The notes: generated from the letters alone by a model not told the origin. A DNA stretch of 64,000 nucleotides from Peribolospora baueri (GCA_029717555.1 JAMDHS010000002.1:434001-498000), one strand, 5' to 3'. Shown: positions 1-15,907, numbered from the stretch's first letter. A program made the numbers and translations.

Positions 1-2747
1 CTGAGTCGAGGTCGTAATGCGAAACAAGGGTCGTGAATGCCGTAGAGGATCGTCAGAAGAGCGGACGCAAGGCGCGAAGGGCTGGCCGAAAAGAGACGCC
101 AAGGCGGCGTCGCTGGGTGGTCTCGTCGGACGGCCGACCGGACGGCGTGACTGGGGGATAGGCGATGCAGGCTTACCCGTAGTCAGACTCCCGTGTGTCT
201 CGGGGTCGAAGGGACGACGACGGCGAGAAGAGCCGAAGGTGGTGGACGAGGCGAGGGGGATGGGGGGAGGGAAGAGGGTTGGGGGGAAGGGGTGTCACGG
301 CTTGGGGTGGGACTCGGTCTGCTGCTAAGCCGGAGCGGAGTTGACCTGAGTGATACGGGGCTGTCTTCGTGTTTTTCCTACGATAGAGGAAGCAGACGAC
401 GACTGGGTGACCGAGAAGGGAGCAAACGGGGGAGCAAACGAATGGCGGACGGGTCAGATAGATAGACGGGTAACCTTGAGCAGTTAAAATGAAAGGCCGC
501 TGCACCTAAGAGCGGAGGCAGAGGGAGAAGGTGCCGGAAGGGCGGCGCCGGCGACAGTGGAAGGCGTGGAAAGGGGGCTGATGTCGTTCAGCGGCGTCGC
601 GCAGTCGAAGTCGATCGAAGTCGAGGTCAACGTCGAGGTTGAGAGGAACGAAGGTCGAGAGGAATGGAGGTGGTGGAGTTGACGAAGGCCGGCGGCGATA
701 CGCAGCGAGCCGATCGCGCAGGCAGGGCGAGGCGCGAGGCGTGGCGGGCAGGATGGGGGTGGATGGAATGCAGTGGTTTGGCCGACCCGACGAGCTCACA
801 TCCTTTCCTCGCCCCTGCTAGCAGTCTCATTCGGACATGGTATGGTATCGAAAGGAGCATTCAACGAAACACACCAGTCGACTCAACGGTCAGCAAACTG
901 CCAAGGCCTACTATGACTACACTCGCCAGCCGAGTGGCTACCAGGCGCCGTGATTGCCGACGATGAAAAGAAAAGAAAGAAGGGAAGGACATATGCTAAG
1001 ACAGCACTTGAAAAACGGTGTTCCGGATCAGGATGGCGACGACGCCGCCTCGTCCCCAACATCGCCGCCACCAGGCCCCACCCAAGCCATGATGACCTTT
1101 TCTCCCCATCCACCGCTGGAGCCCTTTCCCTCCCCTTCCCAAGCGTCCCCGGCAGGGTCGCCCACCATGAATAAATACCTAAGAAAGGGCAAGCGGTGCG
1201 GCTGGGGGAGGATGGCAACGTGCTGCGAAGGCCACAGCATCAGAGGCGATGGTGGGAGACTTGTTTCGGAGGAAACAGAAAGAAAGGAAAGAGCCGATTT
1301 TGCTGAGATGGACGTGCCGGGGCTTAGCCAAGAGCTGGCCAAGAAGGAGATGCTGGTGCCGAGAAGGGAGGCGACCTGGTTGAGCGCGTACTACAACACT
1401 CGTGCTCACCGTGGGTCAAAGAGAAGGGCAGGCCCATTCCATCTATGGCGTGGAGGTGGTAAAACGCATGTGCAGGAGGTGCGTCGACCACATACTGCGC
1501 AAGGTTGAGGCCGAGTTGGGCTCGTCAAGGCGCGCGGCTGAAATCATGGGTAGACAAGAACGACTGCGAGCGTGTGCAAGCACAGCAGTCCAAACGCCGA
1601 AAGGCGTAAGTGAGCCGTCCATCAAAATGGGTCAACAAGGATCCGTAGAAACGGTGGTGCGCTGTGTCCGACCCGAACCGCGATCTGGTGACGGAGATAG
1701 AGTTGCTCCACTCTTCTTTGATAAAACGATAAAAAGCTTAAGGTCATCCTGAGTCGGATACATTCCTTGATATCTGCATCGAGGCAGCGGTGGACGTCGG
1801 CCTCCACTGGTGCAGAAAAAATGAGCATTGTCGGCCGCGCGCCCGGGACGGCAAACAAGAGAAGATTCGACAAGGACGTGGGGTGGGATTGTGAGCTGAT
1901 TCTGCTTGTAACCTGGTTCGCTCTGAGCCCCGGTCTGGGGCAGGACAAGCTCAAGCTGTGAGGGCTCCTAAGAAAATTTTAGAAAACGGCAAGAAGGTAG
2001 AGGAGGGGGTGAATGGCTGTCCAGTGAGAGGAGAGGCAGAGACGCTCGCCTAGTGGTGTGAGCCGGAGATGGGCAACACCTGTGTCCAGTCCATATGCGT
2101 GGCCCCATCTGGCGAACACACACCGCTCGCGAACATACGCCTGATCTCAAGAACAGCACGCTCCAGGCTGGAAAGCTGCACTGGGAAAGGGAAGAAGGCG
2201 TCGGAGAGGAGTGACGAGCATGGACGGCGATGGTGTCGGCGAAGCGTCCTCCACGACCGCTCACGCACGACCGTCACCGCCGACCTTCCAAGCCGCGATC
2301 GCTGCTGGACGACTGATCGTCCTACTTGCCCGCGGAAGACACGAAGACACGCCCGTCTCTCTCCCTCCTCCTTTGCCCACCTGTGTTCGCGTGAAATATA
2401 GGTTGCGGCTCCATGAACGCTCGCGCTCGCCCCATCGACCGACCGACCGTAGGCCAAGTCTGCCACCCACCTACGCCTCGGAACCAGGCACGACGTTCTC
2501 CAGCTGCGCTCTGCCCGCCCGTCATCTGACGTAACTTCTACCCCACGTGCTTGCCGCAGCGATGATCGGAAGCGCGGGGCCCGCCGAGCCGAGCTGCCGG
2601 GATGACAGGCGCGGCGGACGAGAGCAAGCAAGAGAGAGAGGTACGCTACTCAGATAACGATCGCAACCAGAACCGACGAAGACGACGACTAGGACGGACC
2701 AAATTGATCGTTGTTGTCTGGCTCTCCTCAAGCGCCATTCCTCCGTC
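1..2747. other. No supported gene; GC-rich intergenic sequence
   Basis: I see no reading frame here with a recognisable protein family, and none of the open frames joins to others through convincing splice sites. The longest frames (for example about 184 codons near 954-1508 and about 193 codons on the minus strand near 2050-2631) are arginine/serine/proline-rich with no motif, as expected by chance in GC-rich DNA. The last few hundred bases presumably hold the promoter of the citrate-lyase-like gene that follows. A fast-evolving or non-coding gene cannot be excluded. Confidence 0.5.
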
Positions 2748-4689
2748 ATGCTCCTCACGCCCCGCCCGCTGTCAATCAGGCACCTCGCCGGGAACGCTTC
2801 GTTGCTGGCCCATGCTGCTCGACCAGGTGCGTCTCCTCGTTCGATGCGCCCCGCGCCCGGCTTGGCCGTCGCCTGCGTCTGCGGGAAAGGAAGGAAAGGA
2901 GGACGTGTCTGCTGACGTTCTGCATCGCCTTCCACCTCGCTCCATAGCCACCGTCCCCACCTCCATTCGTCGCCGTCCCAACGCGCCCCTCGCATCCGCT
3001 CTCGCCCCGGCGGTCTTCCTAAACGGCCACGGTAAACTTTTCTCGGCCTCCTCCCCACGGACGTACTCCACCCCCTCCGCGAGCGCGGCCAGCGGCCCAT
3101 CCAGGCCGCGCAGAGCGCTTCTCTATGTTCCGGGAAGTGATGAGAGAAAGATCAAAAAGGTTCGTGTCCGGCCATCTTTGTGTCCTCACCGAAGCGGAGC
3201 GTGAAGCGGACGGACGCTCGTCTGGTCTTGACTAAACCCCCTCCGTCTCTCCACCGCTTGTGCTCCTTTGCGACGACGGCGTAGAGCCTTGAGAGCACGG
3301 CCGACTGTCTGATCTACGACCTGGAGGACAGCGTGGCTCCGCATCGCAAGGGAGCGGCGAGAGAGACCGTGCTCAACGCTTTGAACGTGAGTGCTATCAA
3401 GCTCTTCCTTCGCACCTTGTGTTTGGTCCATTTCCATTTCATTCGGACCGGGAATGCATCGCCCGGCTTCGACCGTTCCATTGTCGTGGGCGCCTCTCCC
3501 ATCTCTCCTTCGTTAACGACATGCCGCCGCGTGGCCCACGCTTTTTCGACCAGGCCACCAAAACAGGCCCAGAACTGGCGGTGCGCATCAACCCTCCGTC
3601 TTCTTCAGCGTCTCTCGCCTCCGACGACCTCGACATCGTCCTCCTCAGTAACCGGCTGCAGACGATCGTCATCCCCAAAGTCGAGAGCGCCGAGGACGTG
3701 CTTTTCGTCAGGGACAGGATCGCCCAGGCGAGGAGCTCCAGAGACGGAGATAGGTGCGTTTTTGTTGGAGAGACTCCCCATCGGCATCATCGCTTGTCCG
3801 CGCTCATTGTCCCGTCCTTATGATACTCTCCGTTCTCCTTTCGGCCCCGCTCGCCACCTCACCCCACAGCCCCATCTCCGTGATCCTCTCCATCGAATCC
3901 GCTTCCTCCCTCCTCCAAATCCCCCACATCATCCGCTCCGCCTCTCATCATCCCACAGCACCCTCCGCAAAGCTCTCTGCGCTGCTCTTCGCCAGCGAGG
4001 ACTTTTGCGCCCAGACGGGCATCGTGAGGACGGAGAGTCGGAGGGAACTCTTGTATGCCAGGAGCAGGATCGTCGCCGTCGCCAAGGCGTTCGGTCTGCA
4101 GGCTATCGATATGGCGAGTTTGCTTGTAGATAGCCAAAGAGGGCTTGTCTAACCTTTCGCTTTCTTTTCCCACTGCCGCCCCGCCTCTCCTCAGGTATGT
4201 ATCAATTACAAGGACGCCTCCTACCTTCAGGACGAGTGCACGGACGGCAGGCAGCTAGGCTTTGACGGAAAGCAAGCCATCCACCCCTCCCAAGTGGAGA
4301 TCATCCAGCGTGCCTTCTCTCCCTCCCAGGAGGAGGTGGAGAGAGCGGCGAGGATCTTGGCTCAGTACGAGACGAGCTTGCGGACCCATAAGGGTGCTTA
4401 TGGGTTCGAGGAAAAGGACGGCAAGGGGACGACGATGATCGATGCGCCCATGGTCTTGCAGGTGCGTCGCAGCTTTCGGGACGTGTCACAGTCCTTCGTG
4501 TCGATCGGATGGAGGGCCGGGCTTCGGTCATTCGAGCCATGTCTGACCTGATCTCCTCCCGTCACCTCCCTTCTCGGATTTTGGCAGGCCCAAGCGATCA
4601 TCGACAAGGCGCGTCTTGCGGGGATGGAGGTGCCTGGGATCGACGTGGAGCCGTCTTCGGAGGGGGACAAGAAGGAGGGCAGACTATGA
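2748..4689 (+). CDS. CLYBL: Citrate lyase beta-like protein (HpcH/HpaI aldolase family), mitochondrial
   Basis: A CitE/CLYBL-type TIM-barrel protein of about 401 residues in seven exons: 2748-2826, 2948-3159, 3285-3386, 3554-3753, 3870-4113, 4195-4461 and 4588-4689. Family members act on acyl-CoA substrates; animal CLYBL is a mitochondrial citramalyl-CoA lyase. Diagnostic blocks in order are RRALLYVPGSDERKIKK, then DCLIYDLEDSV (metal-binding acid region), ELAVRINPP, IVIPKVESAEDV, SVILSIESAS, FASEDFCAQTG, VCINYKD and GKQAIHPSQVEIIQ. The first 60 or so residues are rich in Arg, Ser and Ala with few acids, which fits a mitochondrial presequence. The 2748 ATG was chosen because its exon ends at a clean donor and joins in phase to the next block. 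Intron 5 appears to use a GC donor (see findings). Family is certain; substrate is inferred. Confidence 0.9.
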
Positions 4690-5113
4690 ACGAGCGGTCT
4701 TCCCGGCCCATGGCGATTCATGTTTTCATCTGTTCTCTCTCCCCACATCGATGCCTTGCCATTTTCATGTCATTCTCCCCTCTTTATGTCTTTCTCTTCT
4801 CCTTCCTCCCTTTCTTGGCACCTCTCTTTCCCGTCCATAAACCTACGTCGAGCTTCGTGTGCGATCAACAAACGCCTCGCCCGTCTCCGTCCACAAAGCC
4901 TTCGGCGCCCGCGTGCGTGGTTCTGCATCCGCTAAGCCTCTCCAAAATGGGTTGATCGGCCTCGATCGATCGCTCACCGCCGTCGAAGGATACATAACAA
5001 ACTTGACAACGCCCGGACGGAGGAATTGAAGCCGACGACGACGACGACCACCACCACCACCACCACCACCCAATTTGCTTGCTTGCCAGCTCCACCAACC
5101 ACACGTCCCGGCC
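4690..5113. other. Intergenic region with GAC/CCA microsatellite
   Basis: This holds the 3' end of the citrate-lyase-like transcript and the promoter and leader of the next gene. At 5033-5070 a short GAC repeat runs into a CCA repeat, just upstream of the next start codon and so probably in its 5' untranslated region. I see no other structure. Confidence 0.5.
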
Positions 5114-6800
5114 ATGTCCGTCGCCCCTCATCCGGCGCTGAGCGCCTCTTCGCACCTCCTCCCCGCCCTACACACCTTCATCCCCGCCTTGCGTGCCCAC
5201 TTCGACTTCTCCAAGCGCTGCCCCGTCCACCTCTCCACCTACACCTCCTACTACACCTCTTCCGACCCGCTTCACCCGGCGCTCCTGTTCTGCGCTATCG
5301 TGACCGCGTTTTGCTGGGTGGCTGGAGAGGTGACGGGAAACGTGAGCCAGGTGGACCGGCTGTGGACCTTCCTTCCCATCCTGTACACAGCCCACTTCGC
5401 TCTGCACGCATGGATCTCTGGGGCAAGCGGGGCGGCCGTGCCGCCGAGGTTGGCGCTCCTGTTGGGTCTCCAGGTCCTCTGGATGCTCCGGCTTTCCTAT
5501 AACACTTGGCGACGCGGTCTCTTCTCACCGTGCGTGTCCATGTCCAGGGCTTGGGAGCTGTCGCTTCTCCGCTGGCTCTCCGCGCGCACCGGCGCGCACT
5601 AGCGCCTCTTTCTTTATCGTCCTAACATATGGTTCTTGGCGGTCTGCCTTTTCAACCCCCACCCCCCTTTCTCCCGGTCCTTGTCCGCGTCGCAGCTCGA
5701 GCGAAGACTACAGATGGCCAATACTCCGCCGACAGATCCCGAGCTGGCTCTTCAAGCTGTTTAGCCTCTTCTTCATCGCCATTACTCAGAACGTACTCCT
5801 CGCCGCCACCGCCCTTCCACAATACGTCCTCCTCACCTCTGCCAGCCCTTCTTACCGCGCCCACTCGGTTGCCCGCCCCATCGGCGAGCTCACCGTCTGG
5901 GACGCCCTTCTGGCTGCGCTCTTCGTCCTCAACCTGGTGCTCGAATTTGTAGCGGACGGTCAGCAATGGGAGTACCAGACGTTTAAACATGCAGGCCTTG
6001 ACCATGGCAAGGAGGGGAGAGAGCAAACGACGGGAGGCGGAGACGGCTCGACTCGGAGGAGCAAGTTCACCGCCGAGGACCGCGCCAGGGGTTTTGTCAC
6101 GAGCGGCCTCTGGGCTTGGAGTCGGCACCCGAACTTTGCGTGAGTCGGTCCTTCGTTCGGTCATGGGCTGTGGTGTGAAGCGGTGCGCGAACGGCCCGCT
6201 CACAGGGCTGCGCCGTCCACTCGTCCTCCCTCTCCCGCTCCTCGTCGCTCTTCAGTCGCGAGCAAACCGTATGGTGGCTTCTCTACGCCTTCACCTGGAT
6301 CACCTTCGTTCCCTCCTTCTCCGTCCTCCTCTCCCCGTCCGACCCATCGTCATCATCGCACGTTTCCCTAAACTACGGCTACCTCGTCAACTACTCCATC
6401 ATCGCACCGCTCGCCATGAGTGCCCTGTTCCTCGCAAGCACCCGGTTTACCGAACAGCTGAGCGCAAGCAAGTATCCCGCGTACAAAGAGTATCAGAAGC
6501 GGGTCGGGAGTAAGTTTCCTTTCGTCTCCGTTCTTGATCGACCGGCGTGTAAGCCCGTATTCGACTGCGCGCGCTCATCGGGGTCCCATCGCTCCCATTC
6601 CCCGGACCACCCACACTCGACATTCTCCATTCTCGCTCTTCCATCCGGACGCGCCTTACCGACGATCAGTGTTCTGGCTCCCGGACACTCTCCTCCGCTC
6701 GTTGCACTACAGGTACTTTGCCTCCCAGTCTCAACGAGAGCGCGTGGAGAAGGCAGTGTGGGGGAGGGCCGTTGGGACGGAGAGGGAGAAGGTCGAGTGA
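5114..6800 (+). CDS. DUF1295 / steroid 5-alpha-reductase-like membrane protein
   Basis: About 414 residues in four exons: 5114-5529, 5696-6139, 6256-6509 and 6670-6800. It belongs to the DUF1295 group, related to the C-terminal domain of 3-oxo-5-alpha-steroid 4-dehydrogenases and isoprenylcysteine methyltransferases; its reaction is unknown. Family hallmarks are VDRLWTFLPILYT, the RLSYNTWRRG block, SSEDYRWPILR, the strongly conserved SGLWAWSRHPNFA followed by EQTVWW, and a C-terminal KYPAYKEYQKRVGMFWLP. Several hydrophobic helices are visible (HPALLFCAIVTAFCWVAG, KLFSLFFIAITQNVLL and the block after EQTVWWLLYAF), so it is an integral, probably ER, membrane protein. The start is the first in-frame ATG; all three junctions keep phase. 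Confidence 0.88.
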
Positions 6801-7295
6801 GGCGCAGACGGAGAGAAGGCGAGAAGGGGCGCGAGCATGAACGAACGATGCACCCGTACCGTAGACGGGAGGAATGAAGGGACATTTTTTGCCTTCCCCG
6901 AGCGCTTGGCTCGACCTCGTCGCTCTCCTCCACGCGCCGTCCTTGTAGCGAGTCGTCTGGAAAAGGACGAGCGAGGATCGCGATGTTCCGGCGTCCCTTG
7001 CCCGAGGGCCACGCGATCTGTTGTGCGAGTGGCTCGTCGTGCGTCACCACCGTCGTCTCCGCACGCAGCACCCCACACCCGTAAGCTTGTAATGGCCCAA
7101 GGCGGTGAACCTCGGTCATTTACAGATAGATATAAATGCGCGCTCACCGATACGATGAAGGGCCCATCGCCATTGCTATCCTTCTCTTCCCTTCCCTTCC
7201 ATCCACCAAGCGGACGCTTGTTCGTCGTCGTAGACGTCGGTGCTCTGACTGTCCTCTTCCCCATCGTCTCCCGTAATCGAAAACATCCCGTCAAG
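6801..7295. other. Intergenic region upstream of the EF2 copy
   Basis: No gene seen. It contains the 3' region of the DUF1295 gene and what was probably the EF2 promoter, including a TATAAAT at 7131-7137, followed by a CT-rich stretch just before the start codon. Strongly expressed fungal translation genes often have such pyrimidine-rich leaders; whether it is still active is unknown. Confidence 0.45.
7131..7137 (+). promoter_or_regulatory. TATA-like element of the EF2 copy
   Basis: TATAAAT lies about 160 bases before the EF2 start codon, with a CT-rich tract in between. The position suits a fungal TATA box, but there is no independent support. Confidence 0.3.
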
Positions 7296-10200
7296 ATGTG
7301 AGCCCGCCTTCACTTCGAAGCGGCACCACGCCCGCAGCTGCGGCCCTTTCGTGTTCTCGTGCGCGATGATGCCACTCGCTCACCCTGGCTTTCGGCTTTC
7401 GCTCGTCGTCTCGCCGTCAATGTAGGGTCAAGTTCACCGTGGACGAGATCCGCGGGCTTATGGACAAGCCGACCAACTTACGTCAGTCTCCGCCCCTCCG
7501 CCCATGAGTGGAAGCGATCAGAGTGAAAGAAGAAAGGCTCCAGCGTTGTCTTGCCTGTCTCACTCCCCTGCGAACGAATTAGGAAATGTCGGTCATCACC
7601 CACGGTGCGCCGCCGCCGCTCGTCCGCTCGTTTCTAGTGTTAGAAAGACCGAGCAAGCGCTGGAAGCTTTCCTCTTCTCCCCGCAGTTGACCAGGCAAGT
7701 CGACGCTCACTGACTCGCTCGTCTCCAAGGCCGGTATCATCGCCACCGCCAAGGCAAGTGAGGCTAGGTACACGGACACCCGGGAGGACGAGAAAGAGCG
7801 AGGCATCACGATCAAGTCGACCGCCATCTCGATGTATTTCGAGATGGCCGAGGAGCAGATCGCCTCGATTAAGCAGAACACCGACGGCAACGAGTTCTTG
7901 ATCAACTCATCGATTCGCCCGGTCACGTCGACTTTCTCCTCCGAGGTCACCGCCGCCCTTCGCGTCACGGACGGTGCCCTCGTCGTCGTCGACTGCATCG
8001 AGGGCGTGTGCGTGCAGACGGAGACTGTGCTCCGTCAGTCGCTCGCCGAGCGTATCAAGCCCGTCGTCTGCGTCAACAAGGTCGATCGTGCTCTCCTTGA
8101 GCTCCAGGTGTCCAAGGAGGACCTCTACCAGACCTTCTCTCGTACCATCGAGTCGGTTAACGTTATCATCTCCACCTACAATGATCACGTCCTCGGCGAC
8201 GTCCAAGTCTTCCCCGAGAAGGGCACCGTCGCTTTTGGCTCCGGTCTCCACGGCTGGGCTTTCACTCTGCGCCAGTTCGCCGGCCGCTACGCCAAAAAGT
8301 TTGGTGTGGACAAGGACAAGATGATGGCCAAGCTCTGGGGCGAGAACTACTTCAACCCGACCACGAAGAAGTGGACGACCAAGGACGTCGACGCCGACGG
8401 AAAGCGCCTCGAGCGAGCTTTCAACATGTTCGTCCTGGACCCTATCTTTAAAATCTTCGACGCCGTCATGAACTTTAAATCGCCAAGATGTTCGACAAGC
8501 TCGACATCAAGCTCTCCCAGGGCGAGGAGAGCAAGGAAGGCAAGGATCTCCTCAAAACAGTCATGAGAAAGTTCCTTCCCGCCGGGGACGCCCTTCTCGA
8601 GATGATTGTCATCAACCTGCCCTCGCCTGCCACCGCTCAGCGGTACTGCGTCGAAACTCTCTATGAGGGCCCCATGGACGACGAGTCGGCTATCGGTATC
8701 CGCGACTGCGATGCCAACGGCCCGCTCATGGTCTATCTCCAAGATGGTCCCCACGTCCGACAAGGGCCGCTTCCACGCCTTCGGTCGCGTTTTCTCTGGC
8801 ACCGTCAAGGCCGGCCCAAAGATCCGAATACAGGGTCCAAACTACACGCCGGGCAAGAAGGAGGACCTCTTTGTCAATTTCATCCAGCGTACCATTCTCA
8901 TGATGGGCCGCTACATCGAGCCCATCGAGGACTGCCCTGCCGGTAACATTGTCGGCCTTGTCGGCATCGATCAATTCCTCCTCAAGAGCGGCACCCTCAC
9001 CTCCTCCGACACGGCCCACAACATGCGTGTCATGAAGTTCAGCGTGTCCCCTGTCGTCCAAGTCGCGGTCGAGGTGAAGAATGCAAATGACCTGCCCAAG
9101 CTCGTTGAAGGCCTCAAGCGCCTCTCCAAATCCGACCCGTGCGTCCAAACGTGGATCTCGGAGACTAGCGAGCATATCGTTGCAGGAGCTGGTGAGCTCC
9201 ACCTTGAGATTTGCCTAAAGGTGAGTGCCTCCTGCAAAAGTCTGACGTATGACGTCGAGCGACGCGAGGGTGAAGCGTTTAATATGTCCTCCCCACAGGA
9301 CCTCGAGGAGGACCACGCCCAGGTTCCCCTCAAGACCTCCGATCCAGTCGTCGGCTACCGTGAGACTGTTCAGACTGAGTCCTCTATTGTCGCTCTGTCC
9401 AAATCCCAGAACAAGCACAACCTTTTATACTTCAAGGCCGAGCCGCTCGGCTAAGAGCTCTCCAGGGACATCGAGTCGGGCAAGGTCGGCGCTCGTGACG
9501 ATTCCAAGGTTCGCTCCCGTCTGCTGGCCGACGAGTACGACTGGGACGTGACAGATGCGAGAAAGATTTGGTGCTTCGGTCCGGAGACGACGGGCCCGAA
9601 CTTGTGGACGTCACCAAGGGTGTGCAGTACCTTAACGAGATTAAAGACTCTTGTGTAGCAGCCTTCCAGTGGGCCACCAGGGACGGCGTGTGCGCCGAGG
9701 AGAACATGCGCGGCATCCGCTTCAACATCCTCGATGTCACCCTCCACGGAAACGCTATCCACCGAGGTGGCGGACAGATCCTCCCTGTCACCCGTCGGTC
9801 TGCTACGCAGCCGCCGTCCTCGCCACCCCAGGTCTTCAGGAGCCCATCTACCAGGTAAGCGGCCCCGCGGATGCGGAACACCAATTCCAATAATACGGGC
9901 GTTTCACAGCAAGCGGTCGGGGCGGGATGAAAAACCATCAACTAAACACGTTCGCTTCGTTTGACCCAGGTCGAGGTCCAGTGTCCGGAAAGCGCTCTCG
10001 GCGGGATCTACTCCACCCTCAACAGGCGTTGCGGGCACGTCTTTTCCGAGAAGCAGCGTCCCGGAACACCCATGTACACTGTCAAAGCTTACTTACCGGT
10101 CGCCGAGTCCTTCGGCGTGAGCCCCCCCCCCCCCTGGGTTTTCCGTCTTCCTTTCCGTTTATATCTATCATCTTGATGACATCGTGCATCGCACCCACCT

Positions 10201-10428
10201 CTGACCGCTCGCTTCACTCTTTTGGCTCGCATGCAGTTTAACTCGGACCTCCGCGCCTAGACCTCCGGCCAGGCATTCCCCCAGTCCGTCTTCGACCACT
10301 GGGCTCTCATGCCCGGAACCCCCCTCGAGAAGGACAGCAAGCTTGAGCAACTTGTGCAAAGCATGCGCATACGCACGGGTCTCAAGCCGGACATTCCTTC
10401 GCTCGACAGCTATTATGATAAGCTCTAG
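7296..10428 (+). pseudogene. EFT/EF2 (pseudo): Elongation factor 2 copy, decayed but still carrying introns
   Basis: Translated pieces match eukaryotic EF2 along its whole length: the split start codon (AT at 7296-7297 joined to G at 7426) giving MVKFTVDEIRGLMDKPTN; the G1 region; [40 protein letters not shown] (G4 NKVD); [69 protein letters not shown] (diphthamide loop); and a final SYYDKL. The frame does not hold. One-base losses fall in the G1 P-loop (near 7697), before the [12 protein letters not shown] block (about 8740), near 9607 and near 9800. About ten bases are missing after MNFK (8480). There are nonsense codons at about 9452 (TAA) and 10258 (TAG). The exon 2/3 junction is also out of phase. 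Introns with good splice sites remain, so it arose by DNA duplication, not by retroposition. Many sequencing errors confined to this gene is the alternative. Confidence 0.85.
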
Positions 10429-11043
10429 GTTTGTCTCCTCGTCTAGCTTTTCCAAGTGCAACAGGTGCGGCGCCTGTGCTGCGTGTGCGCGTACGCCGCG
10501 CGTGCCTTTCTATTAGTGCTGTCGTATCGTGTACTGTTTTTGTGACGAGGTGGAAACGTGGATGGGCATACCCCGCAGGCTGTTCCCCTTCCTTGATCAC
10601 GTCCGCGTCACTCGGCAAAGCTTGAAAGCCTGCGTCGTGATGATATCTCCCAGAAACGGATTGTAGTTGCTGTAAACGGCGTATGTATATTCGGACACAT
10701 CGGTCCGGTCCATGAACGTCCGTCCAGAAATGGTACGGAAGCGAAAACCAGACGACAGGCCGTTCAGGGAGGGGGGCAGCGGGGTTAATCATCGGCCTTG
10801 TCGGTGCCCAAGGCATGACCTGCTGATCCCTTGCCCGTCACTCCGTCTGTCCAGCCAACGTGTCTTATATTCTACCCCAACGCACCGCACCGCACTGGTC
10901 CTGGACGACGCGTACATAGCGAGCAACAGCAGCGGTATGAAGCACGGCCGCAGAACCTAGCCACGGAAAGCGGAGGCGCGGCACTGGACCGGAACGAGGG
11001 AAGCGCCAAGGAGCGCCGGCGTCATCTAGCTAGACGCTTTCCC
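10429..11043. other. Intergenic region between EF2 copy and BNA6
   Basis: No coding signal seen on either strand. It lies between two convergent units (EF2 copy + and BNA6 -) and so should hold both 3' regions. Confidence 0.5.
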
Positions 11044-15173
<4,130 letters not shown>

Positions 15174-15349
15174 TTGAGTGAGATCGGGCGAATTGAGGAA
15201 GGGAGCGAAACAAATCGGTTTGGATTTAAAACTGCCACAGGGCTAGTTACACGAGCGAACGGAGGGAGGTAACAGAGGTGAGGAATAAGGGGTGCAGGGC
15301 CACATGGACGGGCCGCGTCGAGAATAAACGACCGAAGGACGAGACGAGT

Positions 15350-15793
15350 TCAGGCGCAGGAGCAGGCCTTGCCTGAGGGTTTAAGAAGGGAGTGGAGGGG
15401 AACGAGAGCGGATAAAAGCTGGAGTCAGTGGATGGGAAGGAGGTAGCGCGACGCGGACAGGCCCACCCCGGCGCTGCCGACGCAGACGCAGACAGACACA
15501 GACGCGTACACACCTTCCTTGGCGCACGCACAACCCTCGTTGGAGCCCTTGCAGGCGCACGCCTTGTTGTGCGCCACCTTGGGGCAGCCCTGGCAGGCGC
15601 ACTTGCCGTTCTCGCACTTGCAGTTGGCCTGGTTGCCGGCGCAGTCGCACTGGGAGAGGGAAGGGGGAGGGAGGGTGCAAGAGGGGCGGATTGGGCCAAG
15701 CGCATTCAGCTGCCGAACGCATGCGTGTGGGGAGGAAAGCGGACGGCAGACGCTCACCTTCTGACCGACCTCGGCGGTGCACTTGCAAGCCAT
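15350..15793 (-). CDS. Small cysteine-rich metallothionein
   Basis: A 64-residue protein from three exons (15758-15793, 15514-15649, 15350-15372) with 15 cysteines. Fourteen are arranged in seven Cys-X-Cys pairs (residues 3/5, 13/15, 22/24, 29/31, 43/45, 52/54, 61/63) with a single Cys34. There is no aromatic residue and one histidine, so it has the composition of a metallothionein binding Cu(I), Zn or Cd as thiolate clusters. It begins MACKCTAEVGQK and ends GKACSCA. The last exon was chosen because its splice restores a Cys-X-Cys ending and a stop; reading on without splicing gives a longer tail at 15425 without further pairs. It converges on NUP37, 176 bases away. A TATA box and a GCTGA array lie upstream. 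Family naming rests on composition; the metal is unknown. Confidence 0.85.
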
Positions 15794-15900
15794 TTCGAAA
15801 GATGTGTATGAGCTGGGTGTGATGAGACGTGAGAAAGCAAAGCTGTGGGGTTCTGTTCGGGTGGCGGGATAAAGGGGACAGTGACTGCGGGGAGGACTGC

Positions 15901-15907
15901 TTATATA
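15901..15907 (-). promoter_or_regulatory. TATA box of the metallothionein gene
   Basis: TATATAA on the minus strand, 108 bases before the metallothionein start codon and 28 bases downstream (in the gene's direction) of the GCTGA array. Most other genes in the window lack a TATA; a stress-inducible gene is where one is expected. Confidence 0.65.

Noticed and set aside
954-1508. Plus-strand frame of 184 codons.
   Set aside because: No domain, no splice partners, and composition like its non-coding surroundings.
2050-2631. Long minus-strand frame of about 193 codons.
   Set aside because: Arginine-rich with no motif; overlaps the probable promoter of the citrate-lyase-like gene; typical of random GC-rich sequence.
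15425-15513. Longer C-terminus of the metallothionein without the second splice.
   Set aside because: It adds a Val/Ser-rich tail with stray cysteines, whereas the splice at 15513/15373 restores the Cys-X-Cys rhythm and ends at once.
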